Shown: positions 49,251 to 61,510, counted from the stretch's first letter. The stretch is DNA of 64,000 nt from Gadus chalcogrammus (GCF_026213295.1 NC_079415.1:24566110-24630109); one strand, 5' to 3'. Translations and numbers: made by a program. Notes: generated from the sequence alone by a model not told the origin.

Positions 49251-51295
49251 ATATTTTATTTATTAGTTTTGGGTGGGCCTGTTGAACAGTGGGTGGGCCT
49301 AGGTCCGTCAGGCCCACCCATAACTTCGTGCCTGGTAAGTACAAGCGTCACAAGGAAATCCAGAGAACCCTCAAGAAGATGTTAGACAATAGCCGTAAGG
49401 CAAAAAACAAACCATGAAGAACTGTCACTTGCATTTCTTTCAATATCCAAAATACATATTTTTCTAACCAAAGTGTTTATTATTGAACAAATGAAAGAAA
49501 GGTGGTGCAAACATCTGTTATTTAAAAAATTGGAAACATTTTAAAACCATATAGTATACAATTATATTATTTACAATGTTTTTTTGCGGGCATTTACATG
49601 TAAATGTAAATGTGTCGCTAATCTTCCAGACACAGCATCTGCCTATGACAACTCTCCTGCAGGGACTAGCGACAGTTTACCGTCTCAATCTCTGAATCCA
49701 TTTCCCTGTAATTCCGTACACAAGGGACGTACTTGAGCAGATACATAAATGTACGATTGCTGCGCAAATTGTTCATGCTATCGTTATGTATTATGTTGGC
49801 CAACACTCTTACACTGAACATTCTGTCGAACAACCAAAGAAAAAACAATTCTAATCTAGGAAATAACATCTCCCCGTTAACTATAAACACCCTTTCAAAA
49901 TGTATAACCATGTCTACTCTTTATGAACATCTACCTCGGACATGGCTCCACACACTCGCCAGCTTCTTTGAAAACAAATGTGCATGGCTAGCGTAGAAGT
50001 GGATGGGGAAGGGTCGTCAACGAGCTTTTACGACAGTGTTGTAAAATATCTCCTCCGAAGCTGTAGGGGGAGCTCAATGCGAGCGCAAACCAAAACAGCG
50101 AAGAAGTGGCCAAAGTTGCATAGTTCCCCTTTAACAGAGATCTATTGCTGGCAACACCAAGGTATTGATCAAACTTAAGTACACCTTTTCATTATTTAAC
50201 TGACAAAATGACAGCCCCGTAATTTCAATTTACATTGGGTCATTTAGCAGATGCTTTTATCCAAAGCGAATTACAAAGTACAGCTGAGAATAATCAGAGC
50301 ATATATTAATCAATAAGGGAGCAACTACACTTATTAATTGACAAACAATATAAAAATACAATCAGATATGAGTTTAAATCCAAAACCCCCCTAACCCTAA
50401 GAGCTAGTAAATATTTATTTTATATTGGCCTGTTTTATCATTTGATAATTTGTAATTTTAATGAATAATCCAACTATTAAATGAATCAATAAATATTTTT
50501 CATTTTCTTAGCATCGAGTCAAATCCCCAAGCCATAGGTAAACGAATCAAGCTACACAATGTGATAGATATGTTAGCCTCATGTGCTCCATCATTCACAG
50601 CATCAGTTAGTCTCATGTGCTACGTCCAAGCCCCCGGGAACAGTGCATCAGCGGCCAAAAATATTTACATATTTTTTGCAGGAGAAGGAAGGGTGGGCAG
50701 CTGAAAGGAGTCGTAGTGAAACACGTGTTGTTTCGGCCCTACATCCGAGAGGGCTCAGTGCATGGCTCCGTTAACTTCTCGTGTCCAAGGTTTTTCCTTT
50801 TACTTAACATGAATGACGTTGATGGTTTTTAGGCACTGTGGTGACTTTTCATCACTAAAAGTCGGCGAAGGATTTGTATACTGGTTCAGCTGCTAGACGC
50901 GTGCACTCAATAACTCACGTTCCTCTTCTGGCGATCATTGGGATTCACCCTTTATGTGTATTTATTACACAGGTCTTCTCAATGGCGTGGAACGCTACGT
51001 TCACTTGCATGGGCTCTTCACAACTTCCGGCAGTCAATTATATTTAATAACTAGAACATCAATTTCCTGCAGAAAATGTGGTGAGCTTAAATCAAGTGAA
51101 AGAATTTGAACAAAAGTCTAAAAGTCTAAATGGAGTAAACAATGTAAACATGCATACCATTTAAGAAGGGTAAATGTTTGGAAACAAATGAAGTGACAGC
51201 TGAATGAAAAGCGCTAAGCATTGCTAAAAATGCAGAAATGTAAAATGAATTGAACTGAGGTATCTGAAGGGTCAAATGTATTGCCTTGCACTGCT

Positions 51296-51296
<1 letters not shown>
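49251..51296. other. mostly unassigned; minor repeats
   Basis: 49980-50135 contains a fish-type repeat end (GCATAGTTCCCCTTTAA). 50231-50290 has an L2 3' fragment (TCATTTAGCAGATGC, TTTTATCCAAAGCG). 50675-50775 is family B copy 2. No host exon was found despite looking for missing speg exons. Confidence 0.4.
50675..50775 (+). repeat. dispersed repeat (family B), copy 2
   Basis: GGCAGCTGAAAGGAGTCGTA then GTGAAACACGTGTTGTTTCG and ACATCCGAGAGGGCTCAG; partner at 44985. Confidence 0.65.

Positions 51297-51372
<76 letters not shown>
51297..51372. repeat. (GT)n microsatellite
   Basis: An uninterrupted GT run of about 37 units. Confidence 0.97.
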
Positions 51373-51374
<2 letters not shown>

Positions 51375-51634
51375 CAGATATGGAAAACTGTTCATTAGTT
51401 ATCATGAGTTTCGCAAATGATAGAGCAGTCCTTTAGACCCAATCACAACCGTTACACTGGTGCCGTGACCCGTCAATCTTCTAGATCAGCCTGACGCCGA
51501 TCACCGTGGGTGCTGCGTTTAAGTCAAGATGAAGATCAAGAGTGGTTAGAGAGTCTTGGTAGATGGTTAAGAAGCCTTAGGGCTGTGTTTACATGTTAAA
51601 AGTATTAGGGTTATTTTATTTTTAATTTGTATTA

Positions 51635-52290
51635 TTGTTATTAGCCCAAGTGAAGGAGTTCAAGTACCTCGGGGTCTTGTTCGCGAGTGAGGGTACTATG
51701 AAGCGTGAGATTGGCCGGAGAATCGGAGCAGCGGGGGCGGTATTGCGTTCGCTTTATCGCACCGTTGTAACGAAAAGAGAGCTGAGCCGCAAGGCAAAGC
51801 TCTCGATCTACCGGCCGATCTTCGTTCCTATCCTCACCTATGGTCATGAGGGCTGGGTGATGATCGAAAGGACGAGATCGCGGGTACAAGCGGCCGAGAT
51901 GAGTTTTCTCAGAAGGGTGGCTGGCGTCTCCCTTAGGGATAGGGTGAGAAGCTCAGCCATCCGTGAGGAACTCGGATTAGAGCCGCTGCTCCTTTACTTA
52001 GAAAGGATTCAGCTGAGGTGGTTCGGGCATCTGGTAAGGATGCCCACTGGGCGCCTTCCTTGGGAGGTATTTCAAGCACGTCCAGTGGGGAGGAGACCTC
52101 GGGGAAGACCCAGGACTAGGTGGAGAGATTATGTCTCAACACTGGCCTGGGAACGCCTCGGGATCCCCCCGTCAGAGCTGGTCAATGTGGCCCGGGAAAG
52201 GGAAGTCTGGGGCCCCCTGCTTGAGCTGCTCCCCCCGCGACCCGACCCCGGATAAGCGGATGAAAATGAGATGAGATGATGAGATTATTG
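51635..52290 (+). mobile_element. non-LTR retrotransposon 3' end (RTE-like), RT C-terminal ORF intact
   Basis: An open frame to 52255 reads VKEFKYLGVLFASEGTM, RTVVTKRELSRKAKLSIYR, FVPILTYGHEGWVM, AEMSFLRRVAGVSLRDRVRS, LRWFGHLVRMPTGRLPW, RGRPRTRWRDYVS and ELLPPRPDPG, then TAAGCGGATG and a short ATGAGATG tail. This is the region after the RT palm; the catalytic domain is lost by 5' truncation. Near-identical to the nested copy at 29428, but with an open frame there broken by indels. Clade assignment is tentative. Confidence 0.88.
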
Positions 52291-52348
52291 TTATTATTGT
52301 TTTCCATATACAATATAGCACTATCTATATATATATATATATATATAT

Positions 52349-52834
52349 TAGTGCTGTCAGTTAAACGCGTTATTAACGGCGTTAACGCAAAACCAATTTT
52401 AACGGCGTTAATTTTTTTATCGCTCGATTAAAGCAATATATTATTTTTATTTTTTTATTTCATTTTATATCTATTTTTTTTTTAGCTCAAAACAAAGAAG
52501 CAGTAGCCTGACTTCTATGTTCAAGGCAGTATGTTTGTATGTTCATCGGTTAATTGCACTATAAGCTTTTTTTTTGTATCATCCTGTTTTTATCAGTATA
52601 TGCCAATGTTGTTATCAATAAAAAAGCATTTGCACAAGGCAAGCCGATGCACTTCTCCATGTTGATAAGAGCATTAAAATGAGAACAATTAATGGGACAA
52701 AGAAATCAAGGGATATTTAGCATAGAAAAAAGATTTGCGATTAATCGCGATTACTCACGATTAATCGTGAGTTAACTATGGCATTATTGCGATTAATCGC
52801 AATAATTAAATATTTTAATCGTTTGACAGCACTA
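52349..52834. mobile_element. hAT MITE with TSD ATATATAT
   Basis: The inverted ends TAGTGCTGTCAGTTAAACG and CGTTTGACAGCACTA are flanked by ATATATAT on both sides (52341-52348 and 52835-52842; inside an AT run, so the duplication is weaker evidence). The interior has repeated GCGATTAATCGC and AACGGCGTTAA palindromes. Confidence 0.85.
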
Positions 52835-53204
52835 ATATATATATATTTTTTTTTCTTTTCATCTGGTAATACACAACGCAAGTACTTACTATTATGGCTG
52901 AGAAACCAGGTTATGGCAATGTAGCAGGTCATTTTGTCAGTCCAATTCTGTCCAAAGGAAGGGGTGTGTTGGGATTGTGTTTTGATGGCAGTGCTGTTGG
53001 AGGTAGTTTGGAGGGTGGGGAGTTAGGACAGTAACGGTCATTTGCTGACAGCGGTAGGGCCACAGGATTAGGTCAGGACCCAGTTTGTATTCCTGTTGAG
53101 CAGTTAATGGGTCCTGAGACATCCACGCCCAACAGTATTGATGCTGTCGCTATACACCATCTCACTGATATGGTAGGACAGTTGGGGAGTCCATTGTAGC
53201 CAAG

Positions 53205-53877
53205 TTGGTGTCCTCTGGTCTAGTTAATATGAGTAGTGAACACCAAGGCAAGTCATCACCGCACACTTCACCTGCACATACAGACACAGATTGTAGTGCT
53301 GTGAGACCGGAAGCCTCACACATTTCAGTACATGTGAAATCGGAGAGAGAACCAAACTTCTTTCGAGGTGATAGTTCTGATAAATACCCACTCCAGGATT
53401 GGCATGAGTAAAGCTTATCTGAGAAAACAAAAGTATCCTGTGCATAAGCATGCTGAAGAGATCATGGGGAAGTTGATGGGCAAAGCCAGAGATGTTGTCG
53501 AAGTGGCCCTGCATAGTGATCACACGCTTGATCCAAAACAAAATCCTGGCCTCATTAATGATATTCTCCTCCAGTACTTCAGTGATGCATCATCCTGTCT
53601 CCCACTGGCAGACTTCTATGCTACCTTGCCTAGACATGGTGAGAGCCCAGTTGATTACTGGCTGAGGGTTAACAGAGCAGCTGTTGTGGCTGACGAAGGA
53701 CTCCGCAGGCAGGGTAGACAGATGGACAACTCTGGTGAGGAAGTAGCACGTATGTTTGGTAAGCATTGCCCCGACCCTGAACTTTCCTGTATTTTTAAGT
53801 ACAAGCCTATCCAAGATTGGACTTCAAGAGAGATACAGATGAGGATTGATGATCATCAGAGGGAACTGAGCGCATAA
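53205..53877 (+). pseudogene. gypsy-type gag
   Basis: SEREPNFFRGDSSDKYPLQD, then after a frame change SKAYLRKQKYPVHKHAEEI, MGKARDVVEVALHSDHTLD, PVDYWLRVNRAAVVADEG and CPDPELSCIFKYKPIQDW. This matches capsid-type gag in fish gypsy elements by style; only the domain order supports it. Confidence 0.7.
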
Positions 53878-54086
53878 AGGGTCATAACACAGCACTTGTC
53901 GATCTGCAGTCCAATTCAGCTACTTGCATCCCTACTATACTTGAGCAGTGCCACATTCGGTACCCCCCTCTCACTTCTGCTCCAGCTCATAGTCCAGTGT
54001 GTCACACACAGTGCCCCTCACCTGTCACTGTTATGGGCCAGAGCCATGCTTAATTTCAGACTCCATGCCCGACCCCGTGTCTACCT

Positions 54087-54808
54087 GTGCCTGTTGTAGC
54101 TCAGAATACTCAGGAGAGTGAGGAGAGGATTCTCACTCGCATGATGACAATGAGGATGATGGGTAAAGTTCAGCAGCGCAGAGGTGCTCCACATGGTGGA
54201 AGATTTCAGGGTAACCGCGAGAGAGCCTGTCGAGTCTGTAATGACCGCAATCACACCACCATTACCCACTGTATGTCAGATAGGCTGTGCTTCGTGTGCC
54301 TGGCTCTAGGTCACACGAAGATGGAATGCCCGACCAGGTCATCCACTGAGCAACAGGCTAAGGGAAACTAGTTGATCCACATTTAGAGGGAGAACTTGTG
54401 GTTCACAATGTGAGCTCCCAAAGTGAAGAACAATCTGATGCTGAAACTGTGTATACAACGCACACACCTGTAATGGTTGGTAATAGAGTGCCTCTTAATG
54501 CCATGTTGGACAGTGGGTCTATGGCTTGTACCATCAGCGAGGGAGCAGAAATTAAGCTTAGAGAAGCTGGAGTAATGACAGAACATGACCAGTTAATTTC
54601 AAGTCGTTCTTGTTGGCTGTGGTGGTCGTCGCGTCAAGCCAAAGTCGGCTTTCAATTTAGAGATGGAGGTGTACGGCAGCAAAATCATGGTCCCTACTCT
54701 GGTGGCCAAGGCCAGTGTGATGAGTTGATACTAGGCACCAATGTTATCAAGCATATTCTCCGTGAGTATAAGCAGTGTAGCCAAGTTGGTGTCCTCTGGT
54801 CTAGTTAA
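54087..54808 (+). pseudogene. zinc-knuckle and aspartic-protease region of the gypsy-type element
   Basis: ACRVCNDRNHTTITHC and LCFVCLALGHTKMEC give two knuckle-like clusters (the second is CX2CX4HX4C). VPLNAMLDSGSMACTISE carries the DSG active-site triad of a retropepsin. The frame changes between the two and again near 54610. Confidence 0.8.
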
Positions 54809-54870
54809 TATGAGCACTGGGAAGCTGTGTCTACCCCTTGTTCTACTAGCATCCGGAGGCTGAACAGTTC

Positions 54871-55620
54871 TTGTCCATGCTTGCTGGTCTGGACCGTTGG
54901 AGAGGCAAAGAGGTGCCCGACAAAGTAGGCAGAGTGAGAAGCAACTCGGCTGTATGCCTCGAGCCTGGTCGGGAATATTTGTTGTGGGGAAAGCTGCCTA
55001 AGGTAACTGTCGTGTCTCCTGGCAGCGCTGTAATGACGGCGCTCACTTCATGCCGATCAGCTCCAAGAGGAATTCTGGTGGCGAGGATAGTGACACCCTT
55101 ATGGGGAGACAGATGGGTTCCATTAAAGGCGATTAACACATCAGACAGGCCTGTCTTGGTGAGACGCAATGCTAAGTTAGCTGACATCTTCCCCTGTATT
55201 GCGCTTGAAGAAATGAGTGGGAACAGCTATGCAGAAGTCCCACTGACGAGATCCCCTGAAGATAGCGCCAGTTTTACTGATGAGAAGCCAGAGTCAATTG
55301 AACTAATTGGGCTTGACGTAAACTCCTGTGATGTGAGTGAGCAGTGTAAAGGCAAGCTTACTGAACTGATTATGAGCTACAGTGATATTTTCTCAAAGCA
55401 TCATTTGGATTGTGGAGAAGCGAAGGGATTTGTATATCGTATCCACCTCTCAGATCACAGGTGTCACATGGTGTTTAGCAGACGGCGTGGCCACAATCTG
55501 AAGCTAGCCCCCAAGAAGTGCTTCTTCCTCCGTAAGTCTGTGAGGTTTTTCGGTCACATAATCGATGAAACTGGCGTGTCGACTAACCCTAGTAAGACTG
55601 AAGCCATTGTGAAAATGTGA
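54871..55620 (+). pseudogene. gypsy-type RT region with the palm deleted
   Basis: KLTELIMSYSDIFSKHHLD and VYRIHLSD are followed almost at once by HNLKLAPKKCFFLRKSVRFF and GHIIDETGVSTNPSKTEAI. In intact gypsy pol about 100 residues carrying the YxDD palm lie between these blocks, so they have been lost. Confidence 0.75.
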
Positions 55621-55799
55621 AAGTGCAAACCTAATGGAAGCAGATGGTGTGACTCCCTCATCGAAACGGGTCAGATCTTACCTGGGTAAGATCTATTACT
55701 ATCAGCACTTTGTGCCCAATTTCTCTGCCATTGCTAAGCCTCTTTTCTCTCTTTTGTTGGGCCAGAAAAGGAAGGCAAAGTTAAACAGATAGGCAAACG

Positions 55800-57790
55800 A
55801 AGGCCACAAAGCAGGAAGTTAAGTGCAGATGATTGGAACCCTGAAATAGAGCAGGCCCTTCAGAATCTGAGATCGTCGCTGGTTGAAACTGTTGTACTGG
55901 CACACCCTGATTTTGCTTGTCCCTTTATGCTATCTACAGATTCTTCTCTGGATGGGATAGGTGCTGTTCTATCGCAAATCAATGAGGGGGAATCCAAAGC
56001 AAGACCCATTGCATTCGCCAGCAAGTCCCTCTCTCAGTCTCAGAAGAATTACCCAGCTTACCACTTGGAGTTCTTAGCCTTGAAATGGGCCGTCTGCGAC
56101 AAGTTCAGTCACTTGTTGAAAGGCCATGTATTCACTGTACAGATAACAATCCATTGACTCACATTATGACGAAACGCAAGTTGGATTGCTGTGAGCAACG
56201 CTAGGTAGCCAAGTTGGCCGGAACATCAAGTTTGTTCCAGGTCCACAGAATGTAGTTGCTGATGCCCTTAGCCATGTGCCCTTTGTGAAAGGGAGAGTCA
56301 GTCACAGACTACTTCGGGAACCATACGAAAACCTTCTTTCTGAGGTACAGAATTTGAAACTTGACGTTGTTCAGGATACCTTTAGCTGGTCCAGTGATGG
56401 TGATTGGACTCAATTTCGAGAAGATGGCCGTGCTCAGAGTATGTATACTAGGTATGTATACTGTATATGTGCACGCTCAGTCATTGGAGGTGGAGGATGT
56501 GTCTGCGGTCCTGCAGTCACACAATGAGTGGGAGGATGGAGCAAGCAAGCAATGCGAGCTGTTGCAGCTCTGCATCACTTACCTCAGTTGGTCCCTGGTG
56601 GTCAGGATTCACTCCCTGCTTACACAGAGAAGGAACTCTGTGATGAACAGATCAAAGACGGAACACTCTCTCTCGAGTCTTGTACTATGTGGAGAGACGT
56701 CGGAGACCCTCCAGGAGGGAGCGAGCGTGAGAGGTAGTGGCAGTTGTGAGGTATTTAAAACACTGGGAAAAGCTTGTAGTCAGCAATGAGATTCTCTACA
56801 GAGTTTCAAGAGACCAATCTACCAGGTCAAAACGTCACCAATATGTGGTTCCCCAGTCACTTCAAGCCGCTGTCCTGAGGGGTGTTCATGACGATGCTGC
56901 TCATCATGGGCAGTTCAGGAGTCTTGGATTGGCCAGGCGGAGCTTCTTTTGGCTCTGTCTTGACAGGGACGTCAGAGATTATGTCCGTAACTGAAAACAT
57001 TGTATCGCTAGCAAGACAGTTGAACCGGTCAACAGGGCACCCTTGGAGAGCATCAAGTCAACCCGGCCACTTTAGCTGGTTTGCATTGATTTCTGGTCAG
57101 CGGAGGACTCAAGAAACAAAACAGTTGATGTGTTGGTTGTTACCGACCATTTTACAAGAATGGCTCAGGCATTTCCCTGCAAGGATCAGTCAGCCAAGCA
57201 AGTGGCGAGAGTTCTTCTGTGTGTTTGGCTTCCCAGAACGTAATCCATAGTGACCAGGGAGCAAACTTTGAAAGGCAACTGATCAGCGAGCTGCTCAGAG
57301 TGTCCGGGGTGAGGAAATCACACACAACCCCATATCATCCGATGGGCAACGGTAGTGTTGAGCGTTTTAATAGGACTCTCGGCAACATGATCCGTGCACT
57401 AACACCAGAGGCAAAAGCTAGCTGGCCAGGTCGTCTTCAGACCCTCACGTTCATGCACAATAGCACAATTCATGAGACAACAGGATGTGCACCTTTTTAT
57501 CTGATGTTTGGAAGGATTCCTCGTCTGCCAATCGATATGCTCTTCTGAACTCTTCTGGATGATCCTGCCGTGGTCTGCTACGACAAGTATGTGGCCTCTC
57601 TTACAAGAGATCTTAAGGAAGCTATGGTGATAGCTCAGGAACATGTCACAAAGCAACAGTACCGTCACACTGAGCTATACAACAGAAGAGTAACAGGACC
57701 CACCATTGAAGTTGGTGACCGTATGTTGTTGGCAAACAAGAGAGAGGGGAAAAAGGAAGGTTGCAGATCGTTGGGAGTCCACAGTGCACA
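55800..57790 (+). pseudogene. gypsy-type RNase H and integrase (frameshifted)
   Basis: RNase H: FMLSTDSSLDGIGAVLSQ, RPIAFASKSLSQSQKNYP. Integrase: a zinc-binding-like VLRGVHDDAAHHGQFRS, DLD..., HSDQGANFERQLISELLRV, TTPYHPMGNGSVERFNRT and STIHETTGCAPFYLMFGR. The D and E of the catalytic DDE are visible in the last two frames; the first D region (56990-57240) is scrambled by shifts. Confidence 0.82.
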
Positions 57791-57870
57791 GGATATGTGA
57801 TACAGTAACAGGAAAGGAGAAAGTGGTTCACCGTAACTTGTTAATGTTGGTGAATTTCCTTCCTGTAGAC

Positions 57871-58740
57871 CAGGGGTCTTCAATTAAAATTGAACAAGGT
57901 CCAGTTACTAAAAATTCCTTCCAAGAAAGGTCCGAACCTACCACGTCCTAATAGCCTTCTTGTGTCAAATACAATCAACACGGCATATTACCTTATAAAT
58001 TCAGATGTATTTATTTTCAATTTCCAAATAGCTTACTTTTAGCCATGAAAAACTAGCAAGACAAAGTAACGCATATTAACATTTCAAGTAAACAAAACAG
58101 GTACATTAGGCCTGCAATTCAAACAGACATAAAAAGTGCATAAGGCCTACATGTGAAGTAAGCAGAACAGGAACACTAGGCCTACACTTCAAATAAACAC
58201 AAAGTGCATTAGGCCTACATTTCAAGTAAGCAAAACAGGTACACCAGACCTACATTTCAAATAAAAACAAAAAGAGCATTAGGCCTTCACTTCAAGTAAG
58301 CAAAACAGTGTCTCAAGTGGTGTTAGACCCAACAGGTCCTCACAGATCTCTTTCTTGTCTTGATGAAACAATCGCACATAAACCAAAAGCTGGGCATTAT
58401 CCGTTACATCTGAAGACTCATCAATGGCTAAGGATGGGGCACTCCGAACAGCCGCATGAAGCTGTGACAGTGCGTCATCTGATAACATTTCGGATTTTCT
58501 GGTTGTCGTTGCAGCTCACATTGGGATTTGCTTTATTTTTTCACACAATTCATCCCTTTGTTTACCTTCAAGTAACGTAGCGGGGTCAAGCACTCCTTCA
58601 CAACAGTCGTGTCACTGAACGTTTTTTTATGTTGCCCCAAAATCCATGCAATCTTAAGTGAGCATTAATTTGCACGTTGCTGGCCTGTAAATGAGTGTGT
58701 GAAGACACGCGTAGACCTCTCATACTGAGCTCTCAGCTCG
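57871..58740 (-). mobile_element. hAT (Charlie-type) transposase remnant
   Basis: CAGGGGTCTTCAATTA at 57871 looks like a hAT TIR. Minus-strand frames at 58488-58279 read SAPSLAIDESSDVTDNAQLL and YVRLFHQDKKEICEDLL, a typical segment of hAT transposases of the ZBED5/GTF2IRD2-like group. At 58770-58690, ISELRAQYERSTRVFTH belongs to the same element. It carries only short frames. Confidence 0.75.
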
Positions 58741-60104
58741 GATATTTTCCACGCTCTTACTTCTGCCAAGAGGGAATATGGGGAGAAGATGGAGTCCAAA
58801 TTCCAGCAAGGGGACCTCAGGAGCGTATGGCAGGGGCTAAAAATCATGACGGACTACAAACCCCCTCCCCCCTCCTCTGGAGGTGCAAGTAAGGAGTTGG
58901 TCGATAACCTCAATACTTTTTTTGAACGTTTTTTTTTTCCGCCTGCCAAGGGGCCATTGCACCAGGGATTGAGAGTGGCGGAGTAGGAGGGAGCGGAGGA
59001 CCACTCGTTCTCTCTGAACACGATGTCAGGACATTTAAGCTGGTGAACGCCAGGAAGGCTGCAGGACCAGATGAGATAGCGGGGCAGGTTCTCAAGGTCT
59101 GCGCCGATCAATTGGCACCAGTGTTCACGGCTATATTCAACCCGTCCCTGGCACAGTCCATCATCCCCACATGCTTTAACAGGTCTACCATCATCCCCAT
59201 TCCCAAAAAGCCTAGACCAGCCTGTCATAACGACTATCGCCCAGTTGCACTTACCTCTGTGGTGATGAAGTGTTTCGAGAAGCTGGTCAAGGCCCACATC
59301 TCCTCCTCACTGCCCAACACCCTGGACCCTCTACAATTCGCGTAGCGGCCCAACAGATCCACTGAGGATGCCATTGCTCACTTATTACACACTGTTCTAT
59401 CACACCTGGTGTGACAATGTGAGACTACTATTTGTGGACTATAGTTCAGCCTGTAACACTATCCTTCCCTCCACCCTCATCAAAAAGCTCAGAAGCCTGG
59501 GGCTCAACGATGCCCTCTGCAGGTGGATCCTGGACTTTTTAACAGAGAGACCTCAGGTGGTGAAAGCAGGCCGGCACACCTCATCCTCCCTCACCCTCAA
59601 CACAGGGGCCCCCCAGGGCTGTGTTCTGTCCCCTCTGCTGTACTCCCTGTACACACAGGATTGTGCAGCCACTGCGGACTCAAATAATAGGCCTAATCCA
59701 CAACAACAATGAGACGGCCTACCTGGAGGAGGTGAGCTGCCTGAAAAACGGCTAACATAATAAAACGGTGTCAGAAAAACAATCTCCACCTCAACGCAAG
59801 CAAAACTAAGGAGATGCTGGTGGACTTAGGGAGGACGCAGGTGCGGGACTACACTCCTTTAACCATAAATGGGACCCCTGTCGAGAGGGTGGATACATTT
59901 AAGTACCTCGGTGTCCAGATCACCGATGATCTGACGTAGTCTACCCACCTGGACACCGTGGTAAAGAAAGCCAGACAGTGACTGTTCCATCTCAGGAGGC
60001 TGAAGAAATTTAGAGCATCCAAACCAGTCCTGCGGAGCTTCTTCACCTGCACCATTGAGAGCATGCTGACTGGGAACATCACCGCTTGGTATGGGAACAC
60101 CACC
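58741..60104 (+). mobile_element. Rex1-like non-LTR retrotransposon fragment, RT partly deleted
   Basis: [104 protein letters not shown]. After [10 protein letters not shown] the FADD palm motif is missing and the frame jumps. Downstream pieces (59740-60100) resemble SKTKEMLVD and the C-terminal FxYLG region. It ends at the snapback MITE at 60105. Confidence 0.85.
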
Positions 60105-60465
60105 ATCGTCTGTTGCCGGGAAACGGGCGATCGCGTCAAATGACGTAGGACGCGAATGTTCAAGAACCTTCCTGGTCATTTGACGCAATCGCCCGTTTCC
60201 CGGCAACAGACGATCGCGTCGTCTGTTGCTATTCGATTAAACAATTAAATACAATACAAATATAAAGTAAAAACAAGTGTTATCTAGCGATCCGTTATCT
60301 GTACTATGTTATTTCGTCTTTTGGAAACATGAGGCGAATGTTTTTTGCAACCTGCCCGGCAACAGACGATCGCGTTGTTTGTTGCCAGGCAGGTTGTCAA
60401 GATGTAAACAACTGATGACGTAGCCCGGTACAATTTTCGCCCCCGGTACAATTTTAACGTGACAC
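60105..60465. mobile_element. snapback MITE, copy 2 (left end missing)
   Basis: Shares GTCTGTTGCCGGGAAACGGG, GCGATCGCGTCAAATGACGT, AAACAATTAAATACAATACA and the right-end CAATTTTAACGTGACA with copy 1 at 27330-27805, including the internal hairpin. Its left terminal arm is absent and it abuts the Rex1-like fragment. Confidence 0.85.
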
Positions 60466-60936
60466 CTCCGTCCGGTTTCAGCGTTGTTATGGATGTTACG
60501 CTAGAAATCCTCTAGAGGGCAGTGACTGTCGTTTCACAAATTAACGGCATCGACAATCGCAAACATGACATCTGTAGAGATGATTTTGCTTTGTGTCATC
60601 CGAAATCGGCAAAAATAAGTGCAAAAAGTGTGCGGTGGCATGTGACACCCCTCACCAACCTGCAGATTATCTCCTCAAAATGTTGTTAAATGACCAGTTA
60701 CAACTCATTGCCAAAGCAGGGGAACAATAAAATAAAAAGGTCAGGTATAATATAAGTATAAAACGTTAAATACAATATATATACATATCAGATATTATAC
60801 TACTATATCTATTTTCGCGAATGGTCTGACTTTTCACTCTATACTGCCGCCTCGATTTCCGGTGGTATTGCTCTATTTCTCCCGGAGCACTCCGATTCGT
60901 AAGCTCAGTGGCGACGGACCCATTGACGGACGAAAC
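60466..60936. other. unassigned
   Basis: No coding frame or recognised repeat. 60720-60790 is AT-rich. Confidence 0.35.
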
Positions 60937-61415
60937 CATAGACATCTTATATGATAGACGGAGCATCGAATGCTACCGCCTACTTGCGCTGACGAGACGC
61001 GGGGCCGCCATCTTGGAGTGGTCATCCGCTCCACTCAGTGTAATCCGTTTGGCTGGAGCAATGAACTGTCAGCGCATTTAATTAATCATACCTCACTGAA
61101 TACCACTGATTTTCATGCGGTTTTTTGTCATACGTGTAGCTATGATAAAGGCCACATGGTTTGGCGTGCTTTATTATTCAATACCAATTATACCAATAGT
61201 ACGGTAATGTTAAATCTTACTTGTGAAAAGTAATCCCCCGATTCCTATTGTGGATGGTCCGCCGATTTGAGCAGGAATATGCTGAACAACAGCGTAAACA
61301 GAAGCATTCGGTTTCTGCTGCTGTTGCTGCTCCCGGTTGACCACTCCAAGATGGCGGCCGTATTTCTCGCGTCCCAGCAGCCAATGCTCCGTCTATGCTA
61401 TATAAGATGTCTATG
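60937..61415. mobile_element. hAT-type MITE with ~90-bp TIRs and perfect 8-bp TSD
   Basis: CATAGACATCTTATATGATA at the left and TATATAAGATGTCTATG at the right belong to inverted arms of about 90 bp that also mirror GACGGAGCAT and GGCCGCCATCTTGGAGTGGT. GACGAAAC flanks it on both sides (60929-60936 and 61416-61423). No transposase. Confidence 0.93.
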
Positions 61416-61479
61416 GACGAAACACCTCCGGGACCGGACGAAACGGTCCGTATCCATATTTACCGTAGGGTGTGAATGA

Positions 61480-61510
61480 CGAAAAACGGCCCAATCTGGC
61501 AACACTGCTG
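61480..61510. repeat. GCCCAATCTGGCAAC motif, single arm
   Basis: GGCCCAATCTGGCAACACTG, the same arm as in the hairpins at 20293-20381 and 63116-63152. Confidence 0.7.

Larger units (their letters stand above)
53100..57870 (+). mobile_element. decayed Ty3/gypsy-type LTR retrotransposon, internal region
   Basis: Order on the plus strand: gag (53205-53877), zinc knuckles (about 54230-54330), protease (54398-54600), RT remnant (55300-55620), RNase H (55860-56157) and integrase (56737-57790), split by many frameshifts and stops. No flanking LTR pair was found. The RT palm is absent. Confidence 0.85.

Noticed and set aside
43040..51296. Hidden upstream exons of speg
   Set aside because: Scanned the minus strand for FN3/Ig-like blocks with AG...GT edges in phase with 38965; none was convincing.
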